DNA of 64,000 nt from Gammaproteobacteria bacterium (GTDB taxonomy: Bacteria; Pseudomonadota; Gammaproteobacteria; Steroidobacterales; PWYM01), in the NCBI GenBank assembly GCA_007693855.1, contig RECU01000038.1, positions 1-64,000 on the forward strand, given 5' to 3'. Positions 29,332-38,725 of the stretch are shown one piece after another. A program made the translations under genes and the position numbers. Under the pieces are notes generated by a model. The model was not told the origin of the DNA. It saw nothing but the letters and a program-made list of their open reading frames with translations, and ran no database searches. Within the stretch, counting starts at the first letter, position 1, and each line of letters opens with the position of its first letter.

Positions 29332-30711
29332 ATGAACAAGCTGGACAAGGTCGAGGCCAGTTTCGTCCGTTCCTACGCGAAGCTGGATAAGGTTCGCGAG
29401 GTCAAGGTGCCCCGCGTCGACCCCGAGGACAGCCCGGAGACGCCAGCGGAGAAAGCTCCGGACCCGGAACTGGGCACCGAGGTCATCCCCGCGTCCCGTT
29501 ACACCAGCGCCGAATTCATGCGCCTGGAATGGGAACACATCTGGAGCAAGGTCTGGCTGCTCGGCTGCCGGGAAGACGACATCCCGGAGCCTGGCGACTA
29601 TGCCTGCACCGAGATCGGCCGCGAGTCGGTGCTGATCGTCCGCCAGCCCGACGGCGGCGTGCGCGCCTTCTACAACGTCTGCCAGCACCGCGGCAACCGC
29701 CTGCGCTCGCCCGGCTACGGCAGTGCCAACACCTTCAAGTGCTCGTATCATCACTGGGAATACCGGCTCGATGGCAGCATCGAGAACATTCCCGATGTCG
29801 ACACCTTCCCGCAGGGCGCGCCCTGCAAAGGCCTGACCGAGATCCCCTGCGACACCTGGGGGAGCTTCGTCTGGTTCAGCCTGAACCCGGCGGTCGAGCC
29901 GCTGCTGGCATTCCTCGACCCGATCCCGAAGCATCTCGAGGCCTACAATTTCTCGCGCATGGCCCTGACGCGTGACGTCACCATCGAGTGGCACTGCAAC
30001 TGGAAGGCCTCGGTGGATGCCTTCAACGAGAGTTACCATGTGCAGGGCATCCACCCGCAACTGCTCTGGTACCTCGACGACTACAACATCCAGATCGACT
30101 GCTACGCGCGTCACAACCGCTATCTCATCCCCTTCGCCACCATCAGCCCGCGGGTCAAGCTGCCACCGGACATTCCGCCCGCCATCAAGCACATCATGCT
30201 CGAGGCCGGCATGGATCCAGCCGACTACGATGGCAAGATCAAGGACCTGCGCGTGAACATCCAGAAATTCAAGCGCAAGCATGGCGCCGAACAGGGCAAG
30301 GACTATTCGCGGCTGAACGATGACCAGCTGACCGACGACTACCACTACATGATCTTTCCGAACGTCACACTGAACATCCACGCCGACGACCTGATGCTGT
30401 TTCGGCAGCGACCGCATCCCACCGATCCCGACAAGATGCTCTTCGACGTGCAGACCTACGAGCTGATTCCGGAGGGCGGTGAGTGGCCGGAGCGCCCGGA
30501 GCACGCCACCTATCCGCACGGCGACAAGTCCATCGGCCTGGTGCTTGACCAGGATGCCCACAACCTGCCCGGCGTGCAGCAGGGCATGCACTCGGCAGGG
30601 TTTCGTGGCCTGTGGCTGGGCAAGCAGGAACTGCGCATCCGGCATTTCCACAAGGTCATCGACGACTATATTTTCGGGCCGGGAGGCAAACCCGCCGACT
30701 CGGAGTTCTGA
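29332..30711 (+). CDS. Rieske-type aromatic ring-hydroxylating oxygenase, alpha subunit
   Basis: YNVCQHRGNRLRSPGYGSANTFKCSYHHWEYRLDG Rieske motif; WKASVDAFNESYHVQGIHPQL mononuclear iron region. Confidence 0.93.
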   Translation: MNKLDKVEASFVRSYAKLDKVREVKVPRVDPEDSPETPAEKAPDPELGTEVIPASRYTSAEFMRLEWEHIWSKVWLLGCREDDIPEPGDYACTEIGRESVLIVRQPDGGVRAFYNVCQHRGNRLRSPGYGSANTFKCSYHHWEYRLDGSIENIPDVDTFPQGAPCKGLTEIPCDTWGSFVWFSLNPAVEPLLAFLDPIPKHLEAYNFSRMALTRDVTIEWHCNWKASVDAFNESYHVQGIHPQLLWYLDDYNIQIDCYARHNRYLIPFATISPRVKLPPDIPPAIKHIMLEAGMDPADYDGKIKDLRVNIQKFKRKHGAEQGKDYSRLNDDQLTDDYHYMIFPNVTLNIHADDLMLFRQRPHPTDPDKMLFDVQTYELIPEGGEWPERPEHATYPHGDKSIGLVLDQDAHNLPGVQQGMHSAGFRGLWLGKQELRIRHFHKVIDDYIFGPGGKPADSEF

Positions 30712-30716
30712 TGACA

Positions 30717-30742
30717 GTCGGGCGGCCTGCCGGCCGCCCGAC
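30717..30742. terminator. Strong intercistronic hairpin, possible attenuator
   Basis: GTCGGGCGGCC-TGCC-GGCCGCCCGAC, perfect 11-bp stem, followed by GCTTTCTC. Confidence 0.5.
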
Positions 30743-30763
30743 GCTTTCTCTGGGGGAGAACGC

Positions 30764-32728
30764 ATGGAACGCACCAGCCTGAGCAGCATCGCAGCGGTAA
30801 CGCTGACCTCGACATTGGCACTCGGGGGCTGCGGCAGCCCGGCAGACACCTCATCGGCCCCCGGGACGGCAGCGAGCACAGAGGCTCTGGCCGCGGCGCC
30901 GGTGACCGACATCGACGGCGCCGGGATCTACCAGCAGTTCTGTGCCAGCTGCCATGAGGGCGGGGTCGCGCGCTCTCCGCATCGCGAGTTTCTCAACCTG
31001 ATGGCGGGCGATGTCATCCTCGCCTCGTTGACTGACGGGGTCATGCGCCAGCAGGCGGCGATGCTCTCCGAAGCGCAGAAGATCGCGGTCACCGATTACC
31101 TGGCGCTGGAAATCCCGCTGGGCGCGGAGTCGCGCTATCCGCCGCCGCCGCGCTGTGACACGGACCGCATGGCTTTCGATTTCTCCCAACCGCCGATGCA
31201 GCGTGGCTGGGGCGGCGTCGATCCCTTCAACTCCCGCTTCTCGCCTGCCGACCATGCCGGCCTGACCGCCGAGGAGGCCTCACGCCTGGAGCTGAGCTGG
31301 GCGTTCGCCCTGCCGAACGCCAACCGGGCGCGCTCCCAGCCTTCGGTGGCCGGCGGTGCGGTGTACCTCGGCAGCCAGGACGGTACGGTCTACGCACTGG
31401 AAGAGCAGACCGGCTGCCTGCGCTGGAGCTTCCGCGCCAGCGCAGAGGTGCGTACTGCGGTGAGCATCACCCCCTGGGAGGCTGGCGATGAGTCCGCGCG
31501 CCCGATCGGGTTCTTCGGCGACTTCCAGGCCCGGGTGTATGCCGTGGATCTCCAGAGCGGCGAGCTGCTGTGGGTCACCCGGCTGGATGACCACGCGAAT
31601 GCCACCTCGACCGGCTCACCGGTCTATCACGAGGGCCGGGTCTACGCGCCGGTCTCCTCACTCGAAGTGACCGCCGCCGCCGACCCCGACTATGCCTGCT
31701 GCACCTTCCGCGGCTCGGTGGTGGCGCTGGACGCCGCCACCGGAGACACGCTCTGGAAGGGCTATACCATTCCCGAGCCACCCGCGGAATTCGGCGTGAC
31801 CACGGTGGGCACCACCATCTACGGGCCGAGCGGCGCGCCGGTCTGGAACGCCCCGACCCTCGACCCCGAGCGCGGGCAACTCTACATCGGGACCGGCCAG
31901 AACTACTCCTCGCCCGCCGATGGCCACAGCAATGCCATCATCGCCTTCGACCTGGAGACCGGTGAGCAGCGCTGGGTCTTCCAGGCGCTGGCCGGCGATG
32001 CCTGGAACATGGGCTGCTACGACTACTACGGCGGCGACCCGGGCCCGAACTGCCCGGAGGAGAATGGCCCGGATCTCGACTTCGGCGCCGGAACGCTGCT
32101 CTCGGCCGACGGCAGCACCGTGCTCGCCGGCCAGAAGTCAGGAGATGTGTGGGCGCTGGACCCCGATACCGGTCGCGTGAAGTGGTTCCACAAGCTCGGC
32201 CGCGGCGGCATCCAGGGCGGCATTCATTTCGGCATGGCCAACGATGGCGATGTGCTGTATGTGCCGATCTCGGACATGGACGACGGGCTGACCTACGAAC
32301 ACCCCGATCGCCCCGGACTGTTCGCGGTGGATGTGGCCAGTGGCGAGGTGCGCTGGCACTACGCCTACGAGGATCGCTGCGACGGCAAGGCCTATTGTGA
32401 CCCGGGCATCTCCGCGGCCATCTATGCCTTCCCCGGCGCCGTGGCCGCGGGGGCGATGGACGGCACCCTGCGCATCCATGCGCGCGACACCGGCGAGGTG
32501 CTCTGGCAGTTCGATGCCCTGCGGGAATTCACCACCGTGTCGGGCGCGACGGCCAGCGGCGGTTCGTTCGGCGGGCCGGGGCCGGTGATCGTCAATGGCG
32601 CGCTGTACGTCAACTCCGGCTACGGGATCTACTACCACCTGCCGGGTAACGTGTTCCTCAGGTTCGCGCCGGCAGACGCTGACCGTCCGGAGGAGGTCAC
32701 CGCAGCCGCGCAGGCCGCCGGCCGCTGA
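30764..32728 (+). CDS. Quinohemoprotein: N-terminal cytochrome c plus PQQ beta-propeller, PVA-dehydrogenase-like lipoprotein
   Basis: Lipobox TLALGGCG; GAGIYQQFCASCHEGG (CxxCH); repeats such as GTVYALEEQTGCLRWSF, GSVVALDAATGDTLW, GDVWALDPDTGRVKWFHKLG. Confidence 0.85.
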   Translation: MERTSLSSIAAVTLTSTLALGGCGSPADTSSAPGTAASTEALAAAPVTDIDGAGIYQQFCASCHEGGVARSPHREFLNLMAGDVILASLTDGVMRQQAAMLSEAQKIAVTDYLALEIPLGAESRYPPPPRCDTDRMAFDFSQPPMQRGWGGVDPFNSRFSPADHAGLTAEEASRLELSWAFALPNANRARSQPSVAGGAVYLGSQDGTVYALEEQTGCLRWSFRASAEVRTAVSITPWEAGDESARPIGFFGDFQARVYAVDLQSGELLWVTRLDDHANATSTGSPVYHEGRVYAPVSSLEVTAAADPDYACCTFRGSVVALDAATGDTLWKGYTIPEPPAEFGVTTVGTTIYGPSGAPVWNAPTLDPERGQLYIGTGQNYSSPADGHSNAIIAFDLETGEQRWVFQALAGDAWNMGCYDYYGGDPGPNCPEENGPDLDFGAGTLLSADGSTVLAGQKSGDVWALDPDTGRVKWFHKLGRGGIQGGIHFGMANDGDVLYVPISDMDDGLTYEHPDRPGLFAVDVASGEVRWHYAYEDRCDGKAYCDPGISAAIYAFPGAVAAGAMDGTLRIHARDTGEVLWQFDALREFTTVSGATASGGSFGGPGPVIVNGALYVNSGYGIYYHLPGNVFLRFAPADADRPEEVTAAAQAAGR

Positions 32729-32752
32729 CGTCATGCGCACACCGGGCTGGCA

Positions 32753-33658
32753 TCAGGTCGCCTCGAGGGCATCGAAACGCCGGGCGAGATGGTCGACCAG
32801 CGCGCGCACCGACGGCAGCAGCCCCCGGCGCGAGGGGAACACGGCGTGGATGATTTCCGGGCGGGGGGCCCAACCCGGCAGCACTCTGACCAGCTGACCA
32901 CGCTCGAAAGGCTCGCCGAGGATCATCGTCGGCAACTGCACGATGCCCACGCCGGCCTCTGCCGCCGCACGCAGCGCGAGCATGCCGCGGGTAATCAGCC
33001 GCGGCTGGTGCTCGATGCGTGCCACGGCGCCGTCGGGTCCGACCAGGGTCCATGTCGCCCGCTGCTGCGGCGTGCCGAGCTCGAGACTGGGATAGCGCGT
33101 GAGGTCTGCCGGCACCCGCGGCGTACCTAGTGCCGCCAGCAGCCCGGGGCTGGCCACCAGACACTGCGCGCGGTCGCCGAGCACGCGCAGCACCAGGTCG
33201 CTGTCCTCCAGCGGCGGGGGGCGGACCCGGAGGGCGAGATCGACCCCCTCGCCCACCACGTCGACGCGCCGATTGGTGGCCTCCAGATGCAGCTCCACCT
33301 GTGGATGCAGGGCCAGAAAGTCCGCCAGCATGTCACCGACGGTGGCCTCGAGCAGCGTGACCGGACAGGTCAGCCGCACCACCCCGGAAGGCTCGGCACG
33401 GCTGCGGTCGATGGCCTCCTGCGCGGCCTCCGCCTGCACCAGCATCGCCTTGCAGTGGGTGTAGTAGGCGTAGCCGAGCTCCGTGACCGCAAGGCGCCGC
33501 GTCGTGCGCTGCAGCAGCCTGACGCCCAGGCGTGCCTCGAGCGCCGCGACCCGCCGCGAGAGCCGGGACTTCGGCACGCCAAGCGCCCGGCCGGCCGCGG
33601 CGAACCCGCCATGGTCGACCACCTGCACGAAGAAATAGAGGTCATTCAGATCCTGCAT
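32753..33658 (-). CDS. LysR family transcriptional regulator
   Basis: MQDLNDLYFFVQVVDHGGFAAAGRALGVPKSRLSRRVAALEARLGVRLLQRTTRRLAVTELG. Confidence 0.94.
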   Translation of the reverse strand: MQDLNDLYFFVQVVDHGGFAAAGRALGVPKSRLSRRVAALEARLGVRLLQRTTRRLAVTELGYAYYTHCKAMLVQAEAAQEAIDRSRAEPSGVVRLTCPVTLLEATVGDMLADFLALHPQVELHLEATNRRVDVVGEGVDLALRVRPPPLEDSDLVLRVLGDRAQCLVASPGLLAALGTPRVPADLTRYPSLELGTPQQRATWTLVGPDGAVARIEHQPRLITRGMLALRAAAEAGVGIVQLPTMILGEPFERGQLVRVLPGWAPRPEIIHAVFPSRRGLLPSVRALVDHLARRFDALEAT

Positions 33659-33664
33659 GGGCTT

Positions 33665-33686
33665 ATCGTCTCAAATTTGGAACGAT
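33665..33686. promoter_or_regulatory. Palindromic LysR-type binding site candidate in the LysR / pirin divergent region
   Basis: ATCGTCTCAAATTTGGAACGAT, 9 of 11 symmetric pairs. Confidence 0.5.
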
Positions 33687-33786
33687 GAGTCCGATTTAAG
33701 CCGACTACCCGCGAAATACCAACAATGGAATACTGAATCGAACGTCAACCTACCCATGGCCTCACGGCTCACCTGAGGGTCCCCAC

Positions 33787-34653
33787 ATGAAGAAAATACT
33801 CGGTGTCTACAGCGCCCCGCCGGGCCACTGGGTCGGCGACGGCTTCCCGGTACGCTCGCTGTTTTCCTACCATAGCCATGGGGCGCATGTGAGCCCCTTC
33901 CTGCTGCTCGACTACGCCGGGCCGGCGGAATTCGCGCCAGCGGCCCGCCCGCGCGGCGTGGGTGAACACCCGCACCGCGGGTTCGAGACCGTGACCATCG
34001 TCTATCAGGGCGAGGTGGAACACCTCGACACCACCGGTGCAGGGGGACTGATTGGACCCGGCGACGTACAGTGGATGACCGCTGCCGCGGGCATCCAGCA
34101 CCACGAGTTCCATTCCCAGGCCTTCACGCGCCAGGGCGGTACGCTGGAGATGGTCCAACTCTGGGTCAATCTGCCGGCACGCGACAAGATGTCCGAGCCA
34201 GGCTACCAGACGCTGCTGGCAGCCGACATTCCCGTGGTCGCCCTGCCGGCAGATGCCGGCAAGCTACGGGTGATTGCCGGGGAATACGCGGGCCTTCAGG
34301 GCCCGGCGACCACGCGCACGCCCATGGCCGTATGGGATCTGCGGCTCACCCAGGGGCACAGCCTCGAGCTGCCCCTCCCAGAGGGCTGGAACGCGCTGCT
34401 GGTGGTCCTCAAGGGCGCCCTGCGCCTCAACGGCCAGCACGCCCTGCGCGAGGCACAGTTCGCACTGCTCGACCCCGCCGGACAGGCTGCACACCTCGTG
34501 GCGGACACCGATGCCACCGTGCTGGTGCTCGCCGGCGAGCCGATCGACGAGCCGATCGTCGGTCACGGCCCGTTTGTCATGAACACGCGCGACGAGATCC
34601 GTCAGGCGATCGCCGACTTCAACAGCGGACGGTTCGGCCAGCTGCCCGGCTGA
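33787..34653 (+). CDS. Pirin family protein
   Basis: VSPFLLLDYAGPAEFAPAARPRGVGEHPHRGFETVTIVYQGEVEHLDTTGAGGLIGPGDVQWMTAAAGIQHHEFHS. Confidence 0.94.
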   Translation: MKKILGVYSAPPGHWVGDGFPVRSLFSYHSHGAHVSPFLLLDYAGPAEFAPAARPRGVGEHPHRGFETVTIVYQGEVEHLDTTGAGGLIGPGDVQWMTAAAGIQHHEFHSQAFTRQGGTLEMVQLWVNLPARDKMSEPGYQTLLAADIPVVALPADAGKLRVIAGEYAGLQGPATTRTPMAVWDLRLTQGHSLELPLPEGWNALLVVLKGALRLNGQHALREAQFALLDPAGQAAHLVADTDATVLVLAGEPIDEPIVGHGPFVMNTRDEIRQAIADFNSGRFGQLPG

Positions 34654-34698
34654 ACACCACGCCGCTGATCGGACGGCCATGCCCGATCGAAAGCGTCG

Positions 34699-35835
34699 CT
34701 ACTCGGGTCGCAACCGCAGCAACGGCGCTGCCGGGCCGTCGGCCAGCACGTATATCAGTCCGTCCTCCGGGCCGATGGCGACGTCCCGGATCCGCAGATT
34801 CTCGCCGTCCAGCAGCCGCGCGACTTCGCGAAGACCACCGTCGCTCTCCGCGAACAGGCCGAGATAGCGATGATAGAGATTGCCGATCAGCAGGTGGCCA
34901 CGCCAGTCCGCAAAGGCCTCGCCGGTATAGAACACCATGCCCGAGGGCGGGAAATGCGCCGTGCGTCCCGCAGGCCAGTGGTGCACCGGCGCGATGAAAC
35001 CGTCACCCGGCGTATGCGGCGGCGAGAAGCGGCTGCCGTCGCGGTAATTGACGCCGAAGCTGGCCAGCGGCCAGCCGAAGTTCCCGCCGCGCTCGACCCT
35101 GTTGACTTCATCGCCACCGGCTTCGCCGTGCTCGGCGAGCCAGATCGCGCCCGTCTCGGGATGCACGGTCATCGCCTGGATGTTGCGATGACCGTAGGAC
35201 CAGATGGCCCCCGCCGCGCCGTCACGGTCGACGAAAGGGTTGTCCGCCGGAATGTCGCCCTCGAGGGTGATGCGGATCACCGAGCCATTCTCGCTGCTCA
35301 GGTCCTGCGAGATGTGATTCGCCGAGAAATCCTTGCTGTTGCGGTCGCCGAAGCCGGCGAATAGAAAACCGTCATGGAACACGATGCGCGCGCCGAAATG
35401 TCCCCCGCCGGCCATCCCCGGACTCACAGCATGCAGCACCTCGAGATCGGTCAGTGCGCCTGCGGCGCGATCGAGCCGCGCGCGACCGACATGCGTCGTG
35501 GTCCCGCCTTCGGCCCGATCCACCCAGGCCAGATAGACAAAGCCGTGCTCGGCGAAGTCCGGGCCCACAGCGACATCCAGCAGGCCACCCTGACCGCTAC
35601 TGACCACCCGCGGTGCGCCCCCGATCTCGGTGATACCGTTCTCCGCATCCCACAGCACCAGCGTGCCGCCGCGCAGGGTAATGATCAGGTCTCCCCGATC
35701 AGGCAGAAACGCCATCCCCCAGGGCCGATCCAGCCCTTCGGCAAGCCGCTCCACCGCGTACCCGTGGACGGACTGTGCAGGGGCAGCAAGCAACAACGCC
35801 GCGGCCAACGGCAAGAGGGCCCGGAAATATCGCAT
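34699..35835 (-). CDS. PQQ-dependent soluble aldose/sugar dehydrogenase family
   Basis: GLDRPWGMAFLPDRGDLIITLRGG, YGHRNIQAMTVHPETGAIWLAEHGEAGGDEVNRVERGGNFGWPLASFGVNY. Confidence 0.92.
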   Translation of the reverse strand: MRYFRALLPLAAALLLAAPAQSVHGYAVERLAEGLDRPWGMAFLPDRGDLIITLRGGTLVLWDAENGITEIGGAPRVVSSGQGGLLDVAVGPDFAEHGFVYLAWVDRAEGGTTTHVGRARLDRAAGALTDLEVLHAVSPGMAGGGHFGARIVFHDGFLFAGFGDRNSKDFSANHISQDLSSENGSVIRITLEGDIPADNPFVDRDGAAGAIWSYGHRNIQAMTVHPETGAIWLAEHGEAGGDEVNRVERGGNFGWPLASFGVNYRDGSRFSPPHTPGDGFIAPVHHWPAGRTAHFPPSGMVFYTGEAFADWRGHLLIGNLYHRYLGLFAESDGGLREVARLLDGENLRIRDVAIGPEDGLIYVLADGPAAPLLRLRPE

Positions 35836-35891
35836 GGGGAGACTCCTTCGGATCAACGCTGCATTTTCGATGGATCAAGCCTACCCGAACA

Positions 35892-36731
35892 TCAGCGACG
35901 AGACATGTCTCCCGCGGACGACGGCGCGGACGCCACCGAGCGCCGGCGCAGCAGCCACCAACTCACCAGCGCCGCCAGCAGCACGAACGCGATCAGCAGC
36001 GTCGCCAGGGCATTGACCTTCGGGCTCACGCCCAGGCGCACACTGGAGAACACCACCATCGGCAGGGTCGTGGCACCCGGGCCGGAGGTGAAGCTCGCGA
36101 TCACCAGATCATCCAGTGACAGCGTGAAGGCGAGCAGCCAGCCGGCAACCAGCGCGGGCGCGATCACCGGCAGCACCACCTGGGTAAAGGCTTTGAAGGG
36201 GGTTGCCCCCAGATCCAGCGCTGCCTCGTAGAGTGCGCGATCGAACTGGGCCAGCCGTGCAGCGACCACCACCGTGACAAACGCCGTGGCAAAGGTGACA
36301 TGCGCGATCCACACCGTCAGCATGCCACGCTCCGCGGGCCAGCCCACCAGCTGCCCCATGGCGACGAACAGAAGCAGCAGCGACAACCCCGTGATCACCT
36401 CGGGAATCAGCAGCGGCGCGGTGACCAGCATGCCCAGTACGCTGCGACCCCGAAACGCGCCCAGCCGGGTAAGCGCGATCGCAGCGAGCGTACCGAGCAC
36501 CACCGCCGCGCTGGCGGCCATGACGGCCACCCGCAGGCTCACCCACAGCGCCGACATCATCTGCTGATCGCGAAACAATTCGCCGTACCAGCGCGTCGAA
36601 AAACCTGCCCAGACCGTGACCAGCCGGGAGTCGTTGAACGAGTAGATCACCAGCAGCAGCATCGGGGCGTACAGGAACACGAGCACGGCGACCATCGCCG
36701 CACGCAGCGCCGGCGAGGGCCCGCGGATCAT
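35892..36731 (-). CDS. potI: Polyamine-type ABC transporter permease (PotI-like)
   Basis: MIRGPSPALRAAMVAVLVFLYAPMLLLVIYSFNDSR...; EAALDLGATPFKAFTQVVLPVIAPALVAGWLLAFTLSLDDLVIASFTSGPG. Confidence 0.88.
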   Translation of the reverse strand: MIRGPSPALRAAMVAVLVFLYAPMLLLVIYSFNDSRLVTVWAGFSTRWYGELFRDQQMMSALWVSLRVAVMAASAAVVLGTLAAIALTRLGAFRGRSVLGMLVTAPLLIPEVITGLSLLLLFVAMGQLVGWPAERGMLTVWIAHVTFATAFVTVVVAARLAQFDRALYEAALDLGATPFKAFTQVVLPVIAPALVAGWLLAFTLSLDDLVIASFTSGPGATTLPMVVFSSVRLGVSPKVNALATLLIAFVLLAALVSWWLLRRRSVASAPSSAGDMSRR

Positions 36732-37624
36732 CGTCCCATCCCCATGCTGCGGGCCTGCTGGTGGTGGAACAGCCACAGCGGCGCCAGCAGCAGCGCCAGC
36801 AGCACCACCGCCACCGCCGAGGCCAGCGGCCAGGCGCGGTTGTTGAAAAACTCCTGCCAGAGCACCTTGCCGATCATCAGCGTATCGGCGCCGCCGAGGA
36901 GCTCGGGGATCACGAACTCGCCGAGCGCGGGAACGAACACCAGCATGCAGCCGGCAAGGATGCCACCCGCAGCCAGCGGCAACACGATACGCAGGAACAC
37001 CGTCGCCGGCCCCGCGCCAAGATCGGCTGCCGCCTCGAGCAGCGCGGGCTCGATGCGCACCAGCGTCGCGTACAGCGGCAGCACCATGAACGGCAGATAG
37101 GCATACACGATGCCCACGTACACCGCGAAGTCGGTGCGCAGCATCACCAGCGGCCGGTCGATGAGGCCCAGCCCGAGCATCAGGGTATTGATCACGCCGG
37201 TGTTGCCGAGAATCCCCATCCAGGCATACACGCGGATGAGAAACGACGTCCAGGACGGCACGATCACCAGCAGCAGCAGCACGGCCTGCCACTGCGGCGA
37301 GGCCCGCGCGATGCCCAGCGCCAGCGGAAAGCCCAGCAGCAGACAGACGACCGTGGAAATCGCCGCGATCTTCAGCGAACTGAGGTAGGCGGCCACATAC
37401 AGGTTGTCGGTCAACAGGAAACGGAAATTGGCCAGGGTGGCGTTGAGCCAGCGGTCCTCCATGCCAAACCAGGGCTGGAACGGCGGGATGGCCACCGCAG
37501 CCTCCGACAGACTGATCTTCAGCACGATGCCGAATGGCAGCAGGAAAAACAGGGTCAGCCAGACCGCCGGAATGCCGATCACCAGCCAACGGCCCCACGG
37601 CCAGCGGGCACGCGGCCCCGTCAT
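36728..37624 (-). CDS. potH: Polyamine-type ABC transporter permease (PotH-like)
   Basis: VWLTLFFLLPFGIVLKISLSE...; EAAADLGAGPATVFLRIVLPLAAGGILAGCMLVFVPALGEFVIPELLGG. Confidence 0.88.
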   Translation of the reverse strand: MTGPRARWPWGRWLVIGIPAVWLTLFFLLPFGIVLKISLSEAAVAIPPFQPWFGMEDRWLNATLANFRFLLTDNLYVAAYLSSLKIAAISTVVCLLLGFPLALGIARASPQWQAVLLLLVIVPSWTSFLIRVYAWMGILGNTGVINTLMLGLGLIDRPLVMLRTDFAVYVGIVYAYLPFMVLPLYATLVRIEPALLEAAADLGAGPATVFLRIVLPLAAGGILAGCMLVFVPALGEFVIPELLGGADTLMIGKVLWQEFFNNRAWPLASAVAVVLLALLLAPLWLFHHQQARSMGMGR

Positions 37625-38685
37625 GCCTCCGGGTCCAGCGCGACCGCGTCCTCGGCACACCAGTCCAGCCACACCCGGGTGCCGACCGGCGGACTCTTCT
37701 GGGCACTGCCGCCGATGATCACCGCGAGCGGCGCCAGCCCGGCCACAGCAACCTCCAGCACACGGTGTGCACCCATGTAGTCGACCCCGCTGACCGTACC
37801 TTCCAGGGCCTGGCCGTGCGTCGGCGAGGACAGGTGCAGATCGATGTCCTCGGGGCGCACGGCGATCGTCGTGAGTGTCCCCGCCGCAGCGCCGCGGGTC
37901 GGCAACAGGCGTCCCGCTACGCAGATCCGCTCCGCGGCGTCGGCCACGCCCTGCAGCAGGTTCACCTGGCCGAGGAACTCGGCGGCGAAGCGCGTGCGCG
38001 GACGGTCATACACCTCTTCGGGCGTACCGACCTGCACCAGCCGCCCGCGCTGCATCAGCCCGATGCGGTCGGCCATGGTCATCGCCTCGTCGCGATCGTG
38101 CGTGACCAGCACACAGGTGATCTCAATGGCGCGGAGAATCTCCCGCAGCTCGCGCTGCATCTGCACGCGCAGTTGACGGTCCAGCGCGGCCATCGGCTCG
38201 TCGAGCAGCAACAGCTTGGGCGCGCGGGCAAGACTGCGTGCCAGTGCCACGCGTTGCTGCTGCCCTCCGGAGAGCTGGTGCGGGCGGCGGGCGGCGTGCT
38301 CACTCATCCGCACGAGCTCGAGCATCTCCTGGACGCGGCTGCGGGCACGCGCGCCCTTCATGCCCATCTGCCGGAGCCCGAAGGCGACGTTCTCCGCCAC
38401 GCTCAGGTGCGGAAACAGCGCATACGCCTGGAACATCATGTTGACCGGCCGCGCATGCGCTGGCCGGCCGTCGAGCAGCTCCCCGTCCAGCCAGATGCTG
38501 CCGGCATCGACGCCCTCCAGCCCGGCCAGCATGCGCAGCAGCGTCGATTTGCCGCAGCCCGAGGGTCCAAGCAGGGCGAAGACCTCACTGCGATGGATGT
38601 CCAGATCGACGGCCGCGACGGCGGCGACGCCAGCGAAGCGGCGCTCGAGCGCGCGCAGCGAGAGAAATCCCTGTGCAGGGCTCAC
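37621..38685 (-). CDS. potG: Spermidine/putrescine-type ABC transporter ATPase (PotG/PotA-like)
   Basis: LLGPSGCGKSTLLRMLAGLE, LSGGQQQRVALARSLARAPKLLLLDEPMAALD, TOBE-like C-terminus. Confidence 0.93.
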   Translation of the reverse strand: MSPAQGFLSLRALERRFAGVAAVAAVDLDIHRSEVFALLGPSGCGKSTLLRMLAGLEGVDAGSIWLDGELLDGRPAHARPVNMMFQAYALFPHLSVAENVAFGLRQMGMKGARARSRVQEMLELVRMSEHAARRPHQLSGGQQQRVALARSLARAPKLLLLDEPMAALDRQLRVQMQRELREILRAIEITCVLVTHDRDEAMTMADRIGLMQRGRLVQVGTPEEVYDRPRTRFAAEFLGQVNLLQGVADAAERICVAGRLLPTRGAAAGTLTTIAVRPEDIDLHLSSPTHGQALEGTVSGVDYMGAHRVLEVAVAGLAPLAVIIGGSAQKSPPVGTRVWLDWCAEDAVALDPEA

Positions 38686-38725
38686 GGCGTAGCGGACAGC
38701 GCGGCCGCGCGCGAAAGGCTGCGCG

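Noticed and set aside
29266-30912. 548-aa minus-strand ORF
   Set aside because: Antisense to the Rieske oxygenase; shadow frame
35892-37706. 604-aa single ORF as one gene
   Set aside because: Its N-terminal part is an out-of-frame reading of potH; the real PotI-like start is at 36731
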